From positions 1-64,000 of the forward strand of contig CBDCTW010000011.1 in assembly GCA_965222425.1 (NCBI GenBank): a stretch of DNA of 64,000 nucleotides, written 5' to 3'. This stretch comes from CBDCNP01 sp965222425 (GTDB lineage Bacteria > Acidobacteriota > Vicinamibacteria > Marinacidobacterales > DATDRI01). How positions within the stretch are numbered: the stretch's first letter is position 1; the number at the start of each line of letters is the position of its first letter. Shown piece by piece: positions 31,783 through 39,817 of the stretch. Under the pieces are notes generated by a model. The model ran no database searches and was not told where the DNA came from. It saw nothing but the letters and a program-made list of their open reading frames with translations. A program made the position numbers and the translations under genes.

Positions 31783-32683
31783 GGATCCGGTCGTGCAGCT
31801 GGTCACTGCCTTCAAGGAGGCAGGGGTGCGTTTTCGGCAGGAAGAACCCTTGGCTCGCTATACGACGGTCCGCTTGGGAGGGCCGGCAGAGGTGTTGGCG
31901 TTCCCCGCTTCGACGGAAGAGTTGCTGTCCGCGGTTCGTTTGGCCAACGAGCTGAAGGTTCCTGCACGTGTGTTGGGAGGGGGCAGCAATCTTCTGGTGA
32001 GCGATGAAGGCGTTCGCGGACTCGTCATTCACACGGGAGCGATGAAGATCGTCGGTTTTGGAGACAAAGGAGAAATCGAGGCCGAAGCCGGCGCTCATTT
32101 TCCTGGGTTGGTAAGGGCTGCCGTGTCGCGGGGACTACGCGGTCTCGAAGGTGGGGTCGGCATTCCCGGCTCCCTGGGTGGTGTCCTGACGATGAATGCC
32201 GGCGCCTATGGGTTCTCCATCGCCGAGTGGGTCGAGCACGTCACGGTCGTTGACCCACGGGGAGAGAAGTTGGAGCTTTCGCGGGAGCAGATCGATTTTC
32301 GCTATCGTCATTCTTCTTTCGGAGACGAGCTGGTGGTGGCGAGATGCCGAGTGAAACTGGCTGAGGACGATCCGCGGGCTATCCGTGCGGACATGGACAA
32401 ACAGCTGGCGGATCGCAAGACAAGCCAGCCGGTCGGAGTGAAGAGCGCGGGCTGCATCTTCAAGAACCCATCGGGCGAATCGGCCGGCCGGCTCATCGAC
32501 AGCTTGGGGCTGAAGGGACGGGGCGTGGGTGGTGCCCGAGTCTCCGAGGTCCATGCCAATTTCTTTGTTCACGACGGCAGGGCAACGACGGCAGATGTCC
32601 TGGCCCTGATCGAGGAGATCAAAGAGAAGGTTTATCAGGCTACCTCGATCGAGTTGGAGGAGGAGGTCCGGCAGTGGAGTTAG
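31769..32683 (+). CDS. murB: UDP-N-acetylenolpyruvoylglucosamine reductase
   Basis: MurB reduces UDP-enolpyruvyl-GlcNAc to UDP-MurNAc with FAD and NADPH. The 304-aa protein has the FAD domain LARYTTVRLGGPAEVLAFPASTEELLSAVRLANELKVPARVLGGGSNLLVSDEGVRGLVIHTG, then GLEGGVGIPGSLGGVLTMNAGAYGFSIAEWVEHVTVVD, FRYRHSSF, and the short type IIb C-terminal domain KSAGCIFKNPSGESAGRLIDSLGLKGRGVGGARVSEVHANFFVHDGRATTADVLALIEEIKEKV. The active-site Ser is changed to Cys in SAGCIFKNP, as in many type II enzymes. Start GTG 31769 lies inside the murC end. Confidence 0.95.
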   Translation: MNAVEDPVVQLVTAFKEAGVRFRQEEPLARYTTVRLGGPAEVLAFPASTEELLSAVRLANELKVPARVLGGGSNLLVSDEGVRGLVIHTGAMKIVGFGDKGEIEAEAGAHFPGLVRAAVSRGLRGLEGGVGIPGSLGGVLTMNAGAYGFSIAEWVEHVTVVDPRGEKLELSREQIDFRYRHSSFGDELVVARCRVKLAEDDPRAIRADMDKQLADRKTSQPVGVKSAGCIFKNPSGESAGRLIDSLGLKGRGVGGARVSEVHANFFVHDGRATTADVLALIEEIKEKVYQATSIELEEEVRQWS

Positions 32684-33567
32684 AGAAGCGAGCGAGGCGG
32701 AGTACAACCCCGTCCGAGCGCTTCTTGAGGAGGCGCGTCCGTCCTCGGCGTGCCTCAAAAAGGGTGGTCTTGGTGGCGCTGCGATGGATGGGAGCAGTCA
32801 CCGGGCTCGCGATTCTCGTCGCAACGGGGTTTTGGACCGCCGCGGCGGCGGGGCGAGCTCCTGAGCTCGCCGTGAGCAGAATTCTTGTCGAGGGGAACGA
32901 ACGACTGGTGGAGGGGGAGATTCTGGAAGTGCTGGGGCTTGATCCTGGCTCGAATATTCTCTCGTTGGACCTCGATACTTTGAAGCAGAAGCTGCTCCGT
33001 TCGGCCTGGGTGAAGGATGTGCAGCTGGCGCGGGTTCTTCCCGCAACCCTCATTCTCAAGCTGGTGGAGCGCGTTCCGCTCGGAATCGCCGTGTTGGATC
33101 GTCTCTACCTCATCGATGCCGACGGGGTTTTTCTCGACGAGATGGGTCCTGGTTACGGAGACCTTGCGCTTCCTGTGGTCAGCGGACTCGCGGATGAGCG
33201 AGGAGAGTTACTACCCGGTCGCCGCGAACTGGCGGGGCGAGTCCTTTCGGCCTTAGCGGCCGATGAAAGGCTCGAATCGGTGGTATCGGAGATCGACGTC
33301 TCGGGAGGCGTCGACTCGATCCGGGTCTTGCTTCGCCATCCGCCCCTCGCCATCATCGGAGGTGAAGCCGACTTGGCTTCTCGTCTCCGGGAGATCGTTC
33401 CACTTACGGAAGAGATCCAAAAGCGTTTTTCATCGGTTGAGGTTGTGGACGTGCGCTTCCAAGGACGCGTGTACTTGCAACTCGCCGCGCCCGAAATGTC
33501 GGAGGACGTCGTGCTCGAGACGTCTGAAGATGTTGTCGAAGAGCGAGTCCCGGCTGGGGGGAGGTGA
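32674..33567 (+). CDS. ftsQ: Cell division protein FtsQ
   Basis: FtsQ links early and late divisome proteins. The 297-aa protein has a basic cytoplasmic tail (EKRARRSTTPSERFLRRRVRPRRASKR), one membrane helix (WMGAVTGLAILVATGFWTAAAAG), a POTRA domain (LAVSRILVEGNERLVEGEILEVLGLDPGSNILSLDLDTLKQKLLRSAWVKDVQLARVLPATLILKLVERVPLGIA), then the FtsQ beta domain (LYLIDADGVFLDEMGPGYGDLALPVVSGL). An acidic C-terminal tail repeats SEDVV. It overlaps murB by 10 bp and ftsA by one base. Confidence 0.93.
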   Translation: MELEKRARRSTTPSERFLRRRVRPRRASKRVVLVALRWMGAVTGLAILVATGFWTAAAAGRAPELAVSRILVEGNERLVEGEILEVLGLDPGSNILSLDLDTLKQKLLRSAWVKDVQLARVLPATLILKLVERVPLGIAVLDRLYLIDADGVFLDEMGPGYGDLALPVVSGLADERGELLPGRRELAGRVLSALAADERLESVVSEIDVSGGVDSIRVLLRHPPLAIIGGEADLASRLREIVPLTEEIQKRFSSVEVVDVRFQGRVYLQLAAPEMSEDVVLETSEDVVEERVPAGGR

Positions 33568-34817
33568 TGGTCCTGACCAAGAAAGAGAGATACATCGTTG
33601 GCATCGACATCGGCACGACCAAGGTGACTGCCATCGTCAGTGAGGTAACGGAGGATGGTCGGCTGGAGATCATCGGTATCGGTTCGACCGGGTCCAAGGG
33701 TTTGCGCAAGGGGATGGTGATCAGCCTCGAGCAGACCGTCGAGTCCATCAAGCGCGTGGTCGAAGAGGCGGAGCTCATGGCGGGGGTAGAGATCGAATCG
33801 GCCTACGTCGGTCTCGCCGGAGGGCACATCACGGGCTTCAACAGCCGAGCGGTCGTGGCAATCACCAGCAAGACCCGTGAGATCTGTAGGGAAGACGTCT
33901 ACCGAGCCATCGAGGCGGCCAAAGCCATTCCGTTGCCAAGCGACCGGGAGATTGTCCACGTGCTGCCGCAAGAGTTCGTGGTGGACGGGCACGACGGGAT
34001 CTTCGATCCCACCGAGATGACCGGTGCCCGACTCGAAGCCAACGTGCACATCATCACCGCGAGCACGACCGCCATCCAGAACATCGTGACGTGTGTGAAT
34101 CGCGCGGGGATGGAAGTCATCGAGACGGTGCTGGAACAGTTGGCAGCGGCCGAAGCATGCCTGACCGACGACGAAAGGGAGCTCGGCGTCGCCTTACTCG
34201 ATATCGGTGGAGGAACGACCGATATCGCCATCTTCGACAAAGGTACCATCTGGCACACGTCGGTCTTACCGACCGGCGGAGATCACTTCACTAACGACGT
34301 CGCAGTTGGATTGCGCACTCCCATCTTGGAGGCGGAGAAGATCAAGAAGAAGTACGGTTGCGCCTTGGCGACGATGGTCTCGGAAGAGGACACCATCGAG
34401 GTGCGAGGTGTAGGGGGGCGGAAACCGCGTATCCTCGGACGCCAGATCCTGGCGGACATTCTTCAACCGCGAGCGGAAGAGATTTGCCACTTGGTGTTTC
34501 AAGAGATTCGTCGCGCCGGCTACGAGCGAGTCTTGAACTCCGGCGTGGTCATCACCGGTGGAAGCGCGTCTTTGGAGGGACTTCCCGAAGTGGCGGAGCG
34601 AGTCTTTGATATGCCGATTCGTCGGGGGGTTCCGGCCGGCATCGGTGGGCTTGTAGATGTCGTGGCGAGCCCATCTTACGCTGCCGGGGTGGGGTTGGTG
34701 CTTTATGGGCTCAGAAGTAGGTCGAATCGCCTCACGCCTCGCGATACGCGAACGCCACTCGGGCGGATGAAGGCGCGGGTGCGCGAGTGGCTACAGGCAG
34801 TGTCAATGAGTTTTTGA
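33567..34817 (+). CDS. ftsA: Cell division protein FtsA
   Basis: FtsA is the actin-like protein that ties FtsZ filaments to the membrane. The 416-aa protein has YIVGIDIGTTKVTAIVSEVTEDGRLEIIGIGSTGSKGLRKGMVI, the 1C domain (VESIKRVVEEAELMAGVEIESAYVGLAGGHITGFNSRAVVAI), the phosphate-2 region VALLDIGGGTTDIAIFDKGTIWHTSVLPTGGDHFTNDVAVGLRTPILEAEKIKKKYG, and GVVITGGSASLEGLPEVAERVFDMPIRRGVP. It ends in the amphipathic membrane-targeting helix RMKARVREWLQAVSMSF. ATG 33567 is preceded by GGGGGGAGG. GTG 33564 directly before it is a possible start. Confidence 0.96.
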   Translation: MVLTKKERYIVGIDIGTTKVTAIVSEVTEDGRLEIIGIGSTGSKGLRKGMVISLEQTVESIKRVVEEAELMAGVEIESAYVGLAGGHITGFNSRAVVAITSKTREICREDVYRAIEAAKAIPLPSDREIVHVLPQEFVVDGHDGIFDPTEMTGARLEANVHIITASTTAIQNIVTCVNRAGMEVIETVLEQLAAAEACLTDDERELGVALLDIGGGTTDIAIFDKGTIWHTSVLPTGGDHFTNDVAVGLRTPILEAEKIKKKYGCALATMVSEEDTIEVRGVGGRKPRILGRQILADILQPRAEEICHLVFQEIRRAGYERVLNSGVVITGGSASLEGLPEVAERVFDMPIRRGVPAGIGGLVDVVASPSYAAGVGLVLYGLRSRSNRLTPRDTRTPLGRMKARVREWLQAVSMSF

Positions 34818-34841
34818 TTCCTCGACAAGGGAGGTGGGTGA

Positions 34842-36053
34842 ATGATTCGTTTCGCAGACGACGCTTTAACGGCAGATACACCGAAGGATTTCGCTTTTGA
34901 AGAAGGACTCGTCACTGGGGCCAAGATCAAGGTGATCGGAGTGGGCGGGGGAGGTGGCAACGCCGTGAATCGGATGATCGCTTCCCGCATCGGCGGAATC
35001 GAGTTCGTTTCCGCCAACACCGATGCTCAAGCACTCCGTACGAACCATGCCACGACCAAGATCCAACTCGGTGAGAAGCTCACCAAGGGGCTGGGCTGCG
35101 GCGCCCAACCGGAGCTCGGGCGGCAAGCGGCACTCGAGGATACAGAAAAGATCCTCGAGGTCCTAGAGGGAGCGGACATGGTTTTCATCACCGCTGGCCT
35201 GGGAGGTGGAACCGGAACCGGTGGCGCGCCCATCGTCGCCTCGCTGGCTAGCGAGCTGGGTGCGCTGACGGTGGCGGTGGTAACGAAACCGTTTACGTTC
35301 GAAGGTAAGCGTCGGATGGCGCAGGCCGATCAAGGGATCAGCGAGCTGCGCGACTGCGTCGATACGCTCATCTGCATCCCGAACGACCGGCTGCTCGCAA
35401 CCGTCGAAAGGGATACACCCCTGCCTGAAGCGTTCAGCGTGGCGGACGATGTCTTGCGGCAGGCCGTCCAGGGCATCTCCGATCTGATCACCGTCCCGGG
35501 CCTCATCAACTTGGACTTTGCCGACGTCAAAACCATCATGCGCGGCATGGGCGATGCGGTGATGGGCACCGGTATTGCCAGCGGAGAGAATCGGGCCGTG
35601 GAAGCCGCCCAGAAGGCCATTTCCAGCCCGCTTCTCGAAGACACTTCGATCCAGGGGGCGAAGGGGGTCATCATTAATATCACCGGTGGCGACGACCTGA
35701 GCCTCAACGAAGTGAACGAAGCATCTTCGATCATTCACCAAGAGGCCGACGAGGATGCGGTCATCATCTTCGGCGCGGTCATGGAGCCCAAGATGGAAGG
35801 GAAGGTCAAGATCACCGTCATCGCCACCGGCTTCCCGAGGAACGAAAAGGCCGGCCGTTTGCAGCGAGCTACGACTCCGGTGGACATGCAGAACTACCAG
35901 TCGGTGGTCCGCGAGGGTGCCTCCGCGGGGAGCAACTTTTACCGTCCGGGAAGCGAACAGAGCGAAGTGGACAGTGGCATCAACACGGATTTGGACTTCG
36001 GTCCGGTGGAAGAGGATCTCGACGTTCCGACTTTCTTGAGACAAACGAAATAA
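34842..36053 (+). CDS. ftsZ: Cell division GTPase FtsZ
   Basis: FtsZ is the tubulin-like GTPase that forms the Z ring. The 403-aa protein has KIKVIGVGGGGGNAVNRMIASRIGGIEFVSANTDAQAL, the tubulin signature MVFITAGLGGGTGTGGAPIVASLASELGALTVAVVTKPFTFEGKRR, and the T7 region LITVPGLINLDFADVKTIMRGMGDAVMGTG. It ends in a linker of about 40 residues and the conserved tail DVPTFLRQTK that binds FtsA. Start ATG 34842 has GGGAGGTGG upstream, the strongest ribosome binding site in the cluster. The cluster ends here. Confidence 0.97.
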   Translation: MIRFADDALTADTPKDFAFEEGLVTGAKIKVIGVGGGGGNAVNRMIASRIGGIEFVSANTDAQALRTNHATTKIQLGEKLTKGLGCGAQPELGRQAALEDTEKILEVLEGADMVFITAGLGGGTGTGGAPIVASLASELGALTVAVVTKPFTFEGKRRMAQADQGISELRDCVDTLICIPNDRLLATVERDTPLPEAFSVADDVLRQAVQGISDLITVPGLINLDFADVKTIMRGMGDAVMGTGIASGENRAVEAAQKAISSPLLEDTSIQGAKGVIINITGGDDLSLNEVNEASSIIHQEADEDAVIIFGAVMEPKMEGKVKITVIATGFPRNEKAGRLQRATTPVDMQNYQSVVREGASAGSNFYRPGSEQSEVDSGINTDLDFGPVEEDLDVPTFLRQTK

Positions 36054-36060
36054 CCGCCAC

Positions 36061-36119
36061 GAGCTGCGGTTCCTAGCTCACAAGCTGCGGTTCTGCAGCA
36101 TGAGCTGCGGAGTCCGGCA
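36061..36119 (+). terminator. Three 20-bp repeats forming a hairpin after ftsZ
   Basis: GAGCTGCGG, AAGCTGCGG and GAGCTGCGG recur at 36061, 36082 and 36102, giving three degenerate units of about 20 bp. They also fold. AGCTCA (36075-36080) pairs with TGAGCT (36101-36106), and inside it GCTGC (36084-36088) pairs with GCAGC (36095-36099), with a 6-nt loop. There is no T run, so it is not a classic intrinsic terminator. It is placed where the dcw transcript should end and just before the vapB promoter. Confidence 0.4.
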
Positions 36120-36120
36120 T

Positions 36121-36150
36121 TTGACATCACTAGGACATCCTCGTAACATC
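36121..36150 (+). promoter_or_regulatory. vapBC promoter with three 11-bp spaced repeats
   Basis: Perfect -35 TTGACA (36121-36126), 17-bp spacer, and TAACAT (36144-36149, four of six). ACATC occurs at 36124, 36135 and 36146, exactly 11 bp apart and on one face of the helix, overlapping the whole promoter. That is how ribbon-helix-helix antitoxins usually place their operator. The ATG of vapB is six bases after the -10, so transcript and coding region should start together. Confidence 0.6.
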
Positions 36151-36155
36151 ATAGC

Positions 36156-36413
36156 ATGCATCGCACTCAAATATACTTGACCAAATCCCAGCACCGTGCC
36201 CTACGCCGTGCCTCCGACCGGGAAGGCGTCAGCATGACGGAGCTCTTGCGCCGCATGATCGACCGGTACGTGGTAAGCAAGCCTGGAAAACCAGAGTTCA
36301 CGAAGGAAGCCGTCATGTCTTTCGTTGGGTTGGCAGAGAGCGGTCGCACCGACGTCTCCGAGCGACACGACGCCGCGCTCGACGCCGCGTTCCGTGGCGA
36401 AGCTCTTCGTTGA
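36156..36413 (+). CDS. vapB: Ribbon-helix-helix antitoxin (VapB-like)
   Basis: The 85-aa protein starts MHRTQIYLTKSQHRALRRASDREGVSMTELLRRMIDRYVVSK, a CopG/RHH DNA-binding domain: one beta strand (TQIYLT) and two helices. The C-terminal half (KEAVMSFVGLAESGRTDVSERHDAALDAAF) would wrap the toxin. It overlaps the toxin gene by 20 bp, the usual antitoxin-first order. No Shine-Dalgarno sequence precedes ATG 36156, and the predicted start of transcription falls on it, so the mRNA is probably leaderless. The pair should repress its own promoter. Confidence 0.85.
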   Translation: MHRTQIYLTKSQHRALRRASDREGVSMTELLRRMIDRYVVSKPGKPEFTKEAVMSFVGLAESGRTDVSERHDAALDAAFRGEALR

Positions 36414-36822
36414 CACCGGCGCGTTCTACGCAATGGCGGATCGCTCCGATCGTCATCACGTGGAAGCAGCGAGGACGTTCGAGGACCGCGCAGGCGAAGA
36501 CGATCTCACGACGACGGATCACGTGTTTGTGGAGACTTGGTTCTTGATCCGCTCCCGACTCGGACGCGCTGCGGCGATGCGGTTCTGGAACGCCATCGAG
36601 ACGGGCGTGGTCACCATGCTCGGTGTGACGTCGCGGGACATGTTGCGAGGCCACCAGATCGCGCGTGAATGGGCGGATCAGAAGTTCAGCGTCGTCGACT
36701 GCACCAGCTTCGCCGTCATGGAGCGTTCCGGTATCAGGCGAGCCTTCGCGTTCGATACTCACTTTCGGGTGGTTCGGCTAGGTTCGCGGCGCAACCGGGC
36801 TCTGACCCTACTACCTGGTTGA
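36394..36822 (+). CDS. vapC: PIN-domain toxin (VapC-like ribonuclease)
   Basis: The 142-aa protein from GTG 36394 (VAKLFVDTGAFYAMADRSDRHHVEAARTFEDRA) is a PIN domain. The four acidic metal ligands can be placed: Asp in LFVDTGAF, Glu in FVETWFLI, Asp in FSVVDCTSFAVM, and Asp in AFAFDTHF. VapC toxins cleave tRNA or rRNA when freed from VapB. The frame is open to 36325, but the GTG gives the standard N-terminus KLFVDT. Lack of disruption suggests an active module. Confidence 0.85.
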   Translation: MAKLFVDTGAFYAMADRSDRHHVEAARTFEDRAGEDDLTTTDHVFVETWFLIRSRLGRAAAMRFWNAIETGVVTMLGVTSRDMLRGHQIAREWADQKFSVVDCTSFAVMERSGIRRAFAFDTHFRVVRLGSRRNRALTLLPG

Positions 36823-37092
36823 GACCTCCACCCCTGCTTTGTTTGCACGGGAGCCCGCGCCTGTCTACTGTTGATTTTTCAGCCCGTGCGGGACTACTTT
36901 CACGCATAACAGGCTGAGGGCCTCCCATGTTGCTCAACCCCGGCACCAAACTGGGTCCGACTATTCTTGGTCTGACGAGGCTATTGTGTGAACTTGCCCC
37001 GTCACTCGATCTACCCCTCCCCCCTCTGGGGAGATCTGGCGTCAACAAACGGGGTGCCGTTGACAACGTGGTCAGACGCCGGGTGAGGGGCC
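36823..37092. other. 270-bp gap without a gene
   Basis: I see no convincing coding region. A 7-bp inverted repeat GCACGGG (36845-36851) / CCCGTGC (36883-36889) flanks a 31-base loop ending in T5C and could end the vapBC transcript. TTGACA at 37059-37064 lacks a matching -10 before the kinase start. Confidence 0.35.
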
Positions 37093-39703
37093 ATGGCTCT
37101 TAGCGTTGGTGATCGTCTTGGTCCTTATGAAATCGTCGCACCTATTGGTGCGGGTGGCATGGGTGAGGTCTACCAGGCCAAAGACACACGGCTCGATCGC
37201 ACCGTGGCCATCAAAGTCCTTCTTTCTCACGTAGCTAGCAATCCCGAGGTCCGCCAGAGATTCGAACGCGAAGCCCGCGCCGTCTCGAGCTTGAACCATC
37301 CACACATCTGCACGCTCTACGACATCGGTAGCGAGAATGGCATCGACTTCATGGTCATGGAGCACATCGAAGGCGACACGCTTGCCGATCGGTTAAAAAA
37401 AGGCGCGCTGCCTCTCGCCAAGGGGTTGTGCATCGGGACCTGAAGCCGGGCAACATCATGCTCACGAAATCCGGAGCGAAGCTCCTGGATTTCGGGCTTG
37501 CGAAGCTGCATGTCACCGGCTCCGGACCGGACCTTTCGGCTCTTCCCACCGAACAGAAGTCTCTCACCGAGCCGGGAGCGATCCTGGGAACCTTCCAGTA
37601 CATGGCTCCAGAGCAGCTGGAAGGCAAGGAAGCCGATGCCCGCACACCGATATCTTTGCGTTTGGTGCCGTACTGTACGAGATGGTGACGGGGGAGAAGG
37701 CGTTTCAGGGCAAGAGCCAAGCGAGCTTGATCGGAGCGATCATGGAAAGCGATCCCCCGGCGCTTTCCTCTCTTCAGCCGATGACGCCCCTCCCTCTGGG
37801 CCGTGTCGTCGAGAGCTGTCTCGAGAAGGACCCGGAAGATCGCTGGCAGGGCGCAAGCGACCTCAGACGTCAGCTCCAATGGATTCTCGCAGAAAGTGGA
37901 CACCCCGACATGCGCCAGGCCGAGCCCTCTGGGATGCGACGCTTGGTTCCTTGGGGAATCGCCGCGCTCACGTCCGGCCTCGCTGTTGTGTTGCTTTGGA
38001 GCCAGATAACGACACGACCTGCCCAGTCGGTCACTCGCTTGACGGTGACACTGCCGGAAGACCAGAGGCTTACCGGCGAACCAGAAACGGCTTCGATTCC
38101 GTTCGCTTTGTCGCCCGACGGATCACGCCTCGTGTATTCGGCAGGGCGCGATGAACAGACGCAGCTCTACGTTCGCGACATGGATGGCTTCGAAGAAAGA
38201 CCTATCGCAGGTACGGAAGGCGCCACCTCGCCGTTCTTTTCGCCAGACAATGCGTGGGTGGGTTTTTTTGCCGACGGAAAGTTTCAGAAGGTATCGCTCG
38301 CAGGTGGCGCGCCGATTACGATCTGCGAGGCGCCCAATTACATGGGAAATGGCGTCCATTGGGGGGCCAACGAACGGATCATCTTCGGAGGAAGAGCGGG
38401 GGGAGTGGGGCTCTCTCAGGTGCCGGCGGGAGGGGGTAGAGCCGAGAAGCTGACGACTCCGGATGTCGAGAGGGGTGAATTTGCGCATACCTGGCCCCAA
38501 TTCTTGCCCGACGGTAAGAGCGTCCTCTTCACGCTTTGGGGCGGTGATGACCAGGGCACCCAAATTTTGTCGTTGGAGACGGGTGAATGGGGAGAGATCC
38601 TTTCTGGCGTCTTGGCAGAGGGGGCGAAGTTTCTTCCCACCGGCCACCTCATCTACGTCCGGGAGCTCGGCTCTGATCGCTACGGGCGGCTGGAAGCCGT
38701 GCCCTTCGACTTGGCGCGCCTGGAGACAGTCGGTTCGCCGATTCCGGTTGTCGATGGCGTCGATGCCAGTTTCCGCGCCGGTTGGGCAAGCTTGTCGGTT
38801 TCTAACACGGGGTCTCTTGTTTACCTGCCCGCGAGGCCCGCCGAGCGTTCGCTGGTGTGGGTCGATCATCAGGGAGGAGCCACCCTCGCAATCGAAGACA
38901 GAGCAGCCTTTGAACTGCCACGTCTCTCGCCTGATGGCAGCCGAGTGGCGTTGGGGCTGAACAACCAGATTTGGGTTTATGACATCGAGCGCGGCACACG
39001 CACCCGGCTCACCCAGGAATCATTCAATGGGTCGCCCGTTTGGACGCCGGACGGTGCACGAATCGTTTTCAATTCGATGCGGAGCGGCCCTTGGAACGTG
39101 TACTCGAAGCCCGTGGACGGAAGCAGCGAAGCCGAGAAGCTTCTGGCAAGCAAACACCCCCAACTTCCCTGCTCCTGGAGTCCGAATGGCCAGGTCCTGG
39201 CTTTCAGGAAAACCAACCCGGACACGGGATCTGATATCGGGATGCTGTCTCGGGAGGGAGAGGCCTCGCCATTTGTTGCCACGACGTCTGAGGAAGGGGC
39301 TCCGATTTTCTCTCCCGATGGTCGGTTCCTCGCCTACGTTTCTGACGAATCGGGCAGGGCCGAGGTCTACGTGCAACCTTACCCGGCGACGGGGAAGAAG
39401 TTGGCGGTCTCTGTCAATGGCGGTTTAGAGCCACTTTGGTTCGCCGATGGCCACGAGCTTTTCTACCGGGACGAAAACCAGGTCATGGCCGTCGATATAG
39501 ACACCTCCGGTGAGTTGGAAGTTGGGAAACCGCGGCCGCTTTTTGAAGGGCCGTCCACGCATGGCTTCTTGAATCGCAGAAACTGGGACATCTCACCGGA
39601 CGGCAAGCGCTTCTTGATAATTCGTGACGAGTCCAAACCGCCAAGGGAGCTGCGCGTGGTCCTCAACTGGTTCGAGGAGCTTAAACGCATCGTCCCCGAG
39701 TAA
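37093..39703 (+). pseudogene. Ser/Thr protein kinase with TolB/PD40 beta-propeller, broken by two frameshifts
   Basis: A Hanks-type kinase domain (VGDRLGPYEIVAPIGAGGMGEVYQAKDTRLDRTVAIKVLL...FMVMEHIEGDTLADRLKKGALPL) jumps to KGVVHRDLKPGNIMLTKSGAKLLDFGLAKL in another frame near 37,418. About 20 residues of the helix before the catalytic loop are missing, so this is a real deletion and not a reading error. A second shift near 37,645 (an extra CA in CACA) moves GTFQYMAPEQLEGKEADART into DIFAFGAVLYEMVTGEKAFQG. After one membrane helix (LVPWGIAALTSGLAVVLLW) the rest is an intact PD40 propeller of about 550 aa. This kinase-propeller design is very common in Acidobacteriota. The propeller frame could still be translated from 37,682. 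Confidence 0.85.
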
Positions 39704-39733
39704 CCCGGTGATCTCAGGTTCGATCTTCGCAAC

Positions 39734-39749
39734 CGGTTCCATAGAACCG
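39734..39749 (+). terminator. Small hairpin after the kinase pseudogene
   Basis: CGGTTC (39734-39739) and GAACCG (39744-39749) form a perfect 6-bp stem with a 4-base loop, 31 bp after the propeller stop. No T run follows. It is placed between two convergent genes and may help end either transcript. Weak evidence. Confidence 0.25.
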
Positions 39750-39817
39750 CAACTCACCCCGCCAGGGCCGCAACGGGTTCCTTAAAACAGCAATCCGTGC
39801 GACAAGTCCCACATGCG

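Noticed and set aside
35163..36044. 293-codon frame antisense to ftsZ
   Set aside because: Mirror frame of a well-supported gene with His/Asp-rich shadow composition.
36734..37066. 110-codon minus-strand frame between vapC and the kinase
   Set aside because: Overlaps vapC in antisense, lacks a ribosome binding site and has no recognisable domain.
39719..39817. Possible relation of the GCAACNGGTTCC motifs near 39,729 and 39,773 to the post-ftsZ repeats
   Set aside because: Similarity is limited to a few bases and not periodic.
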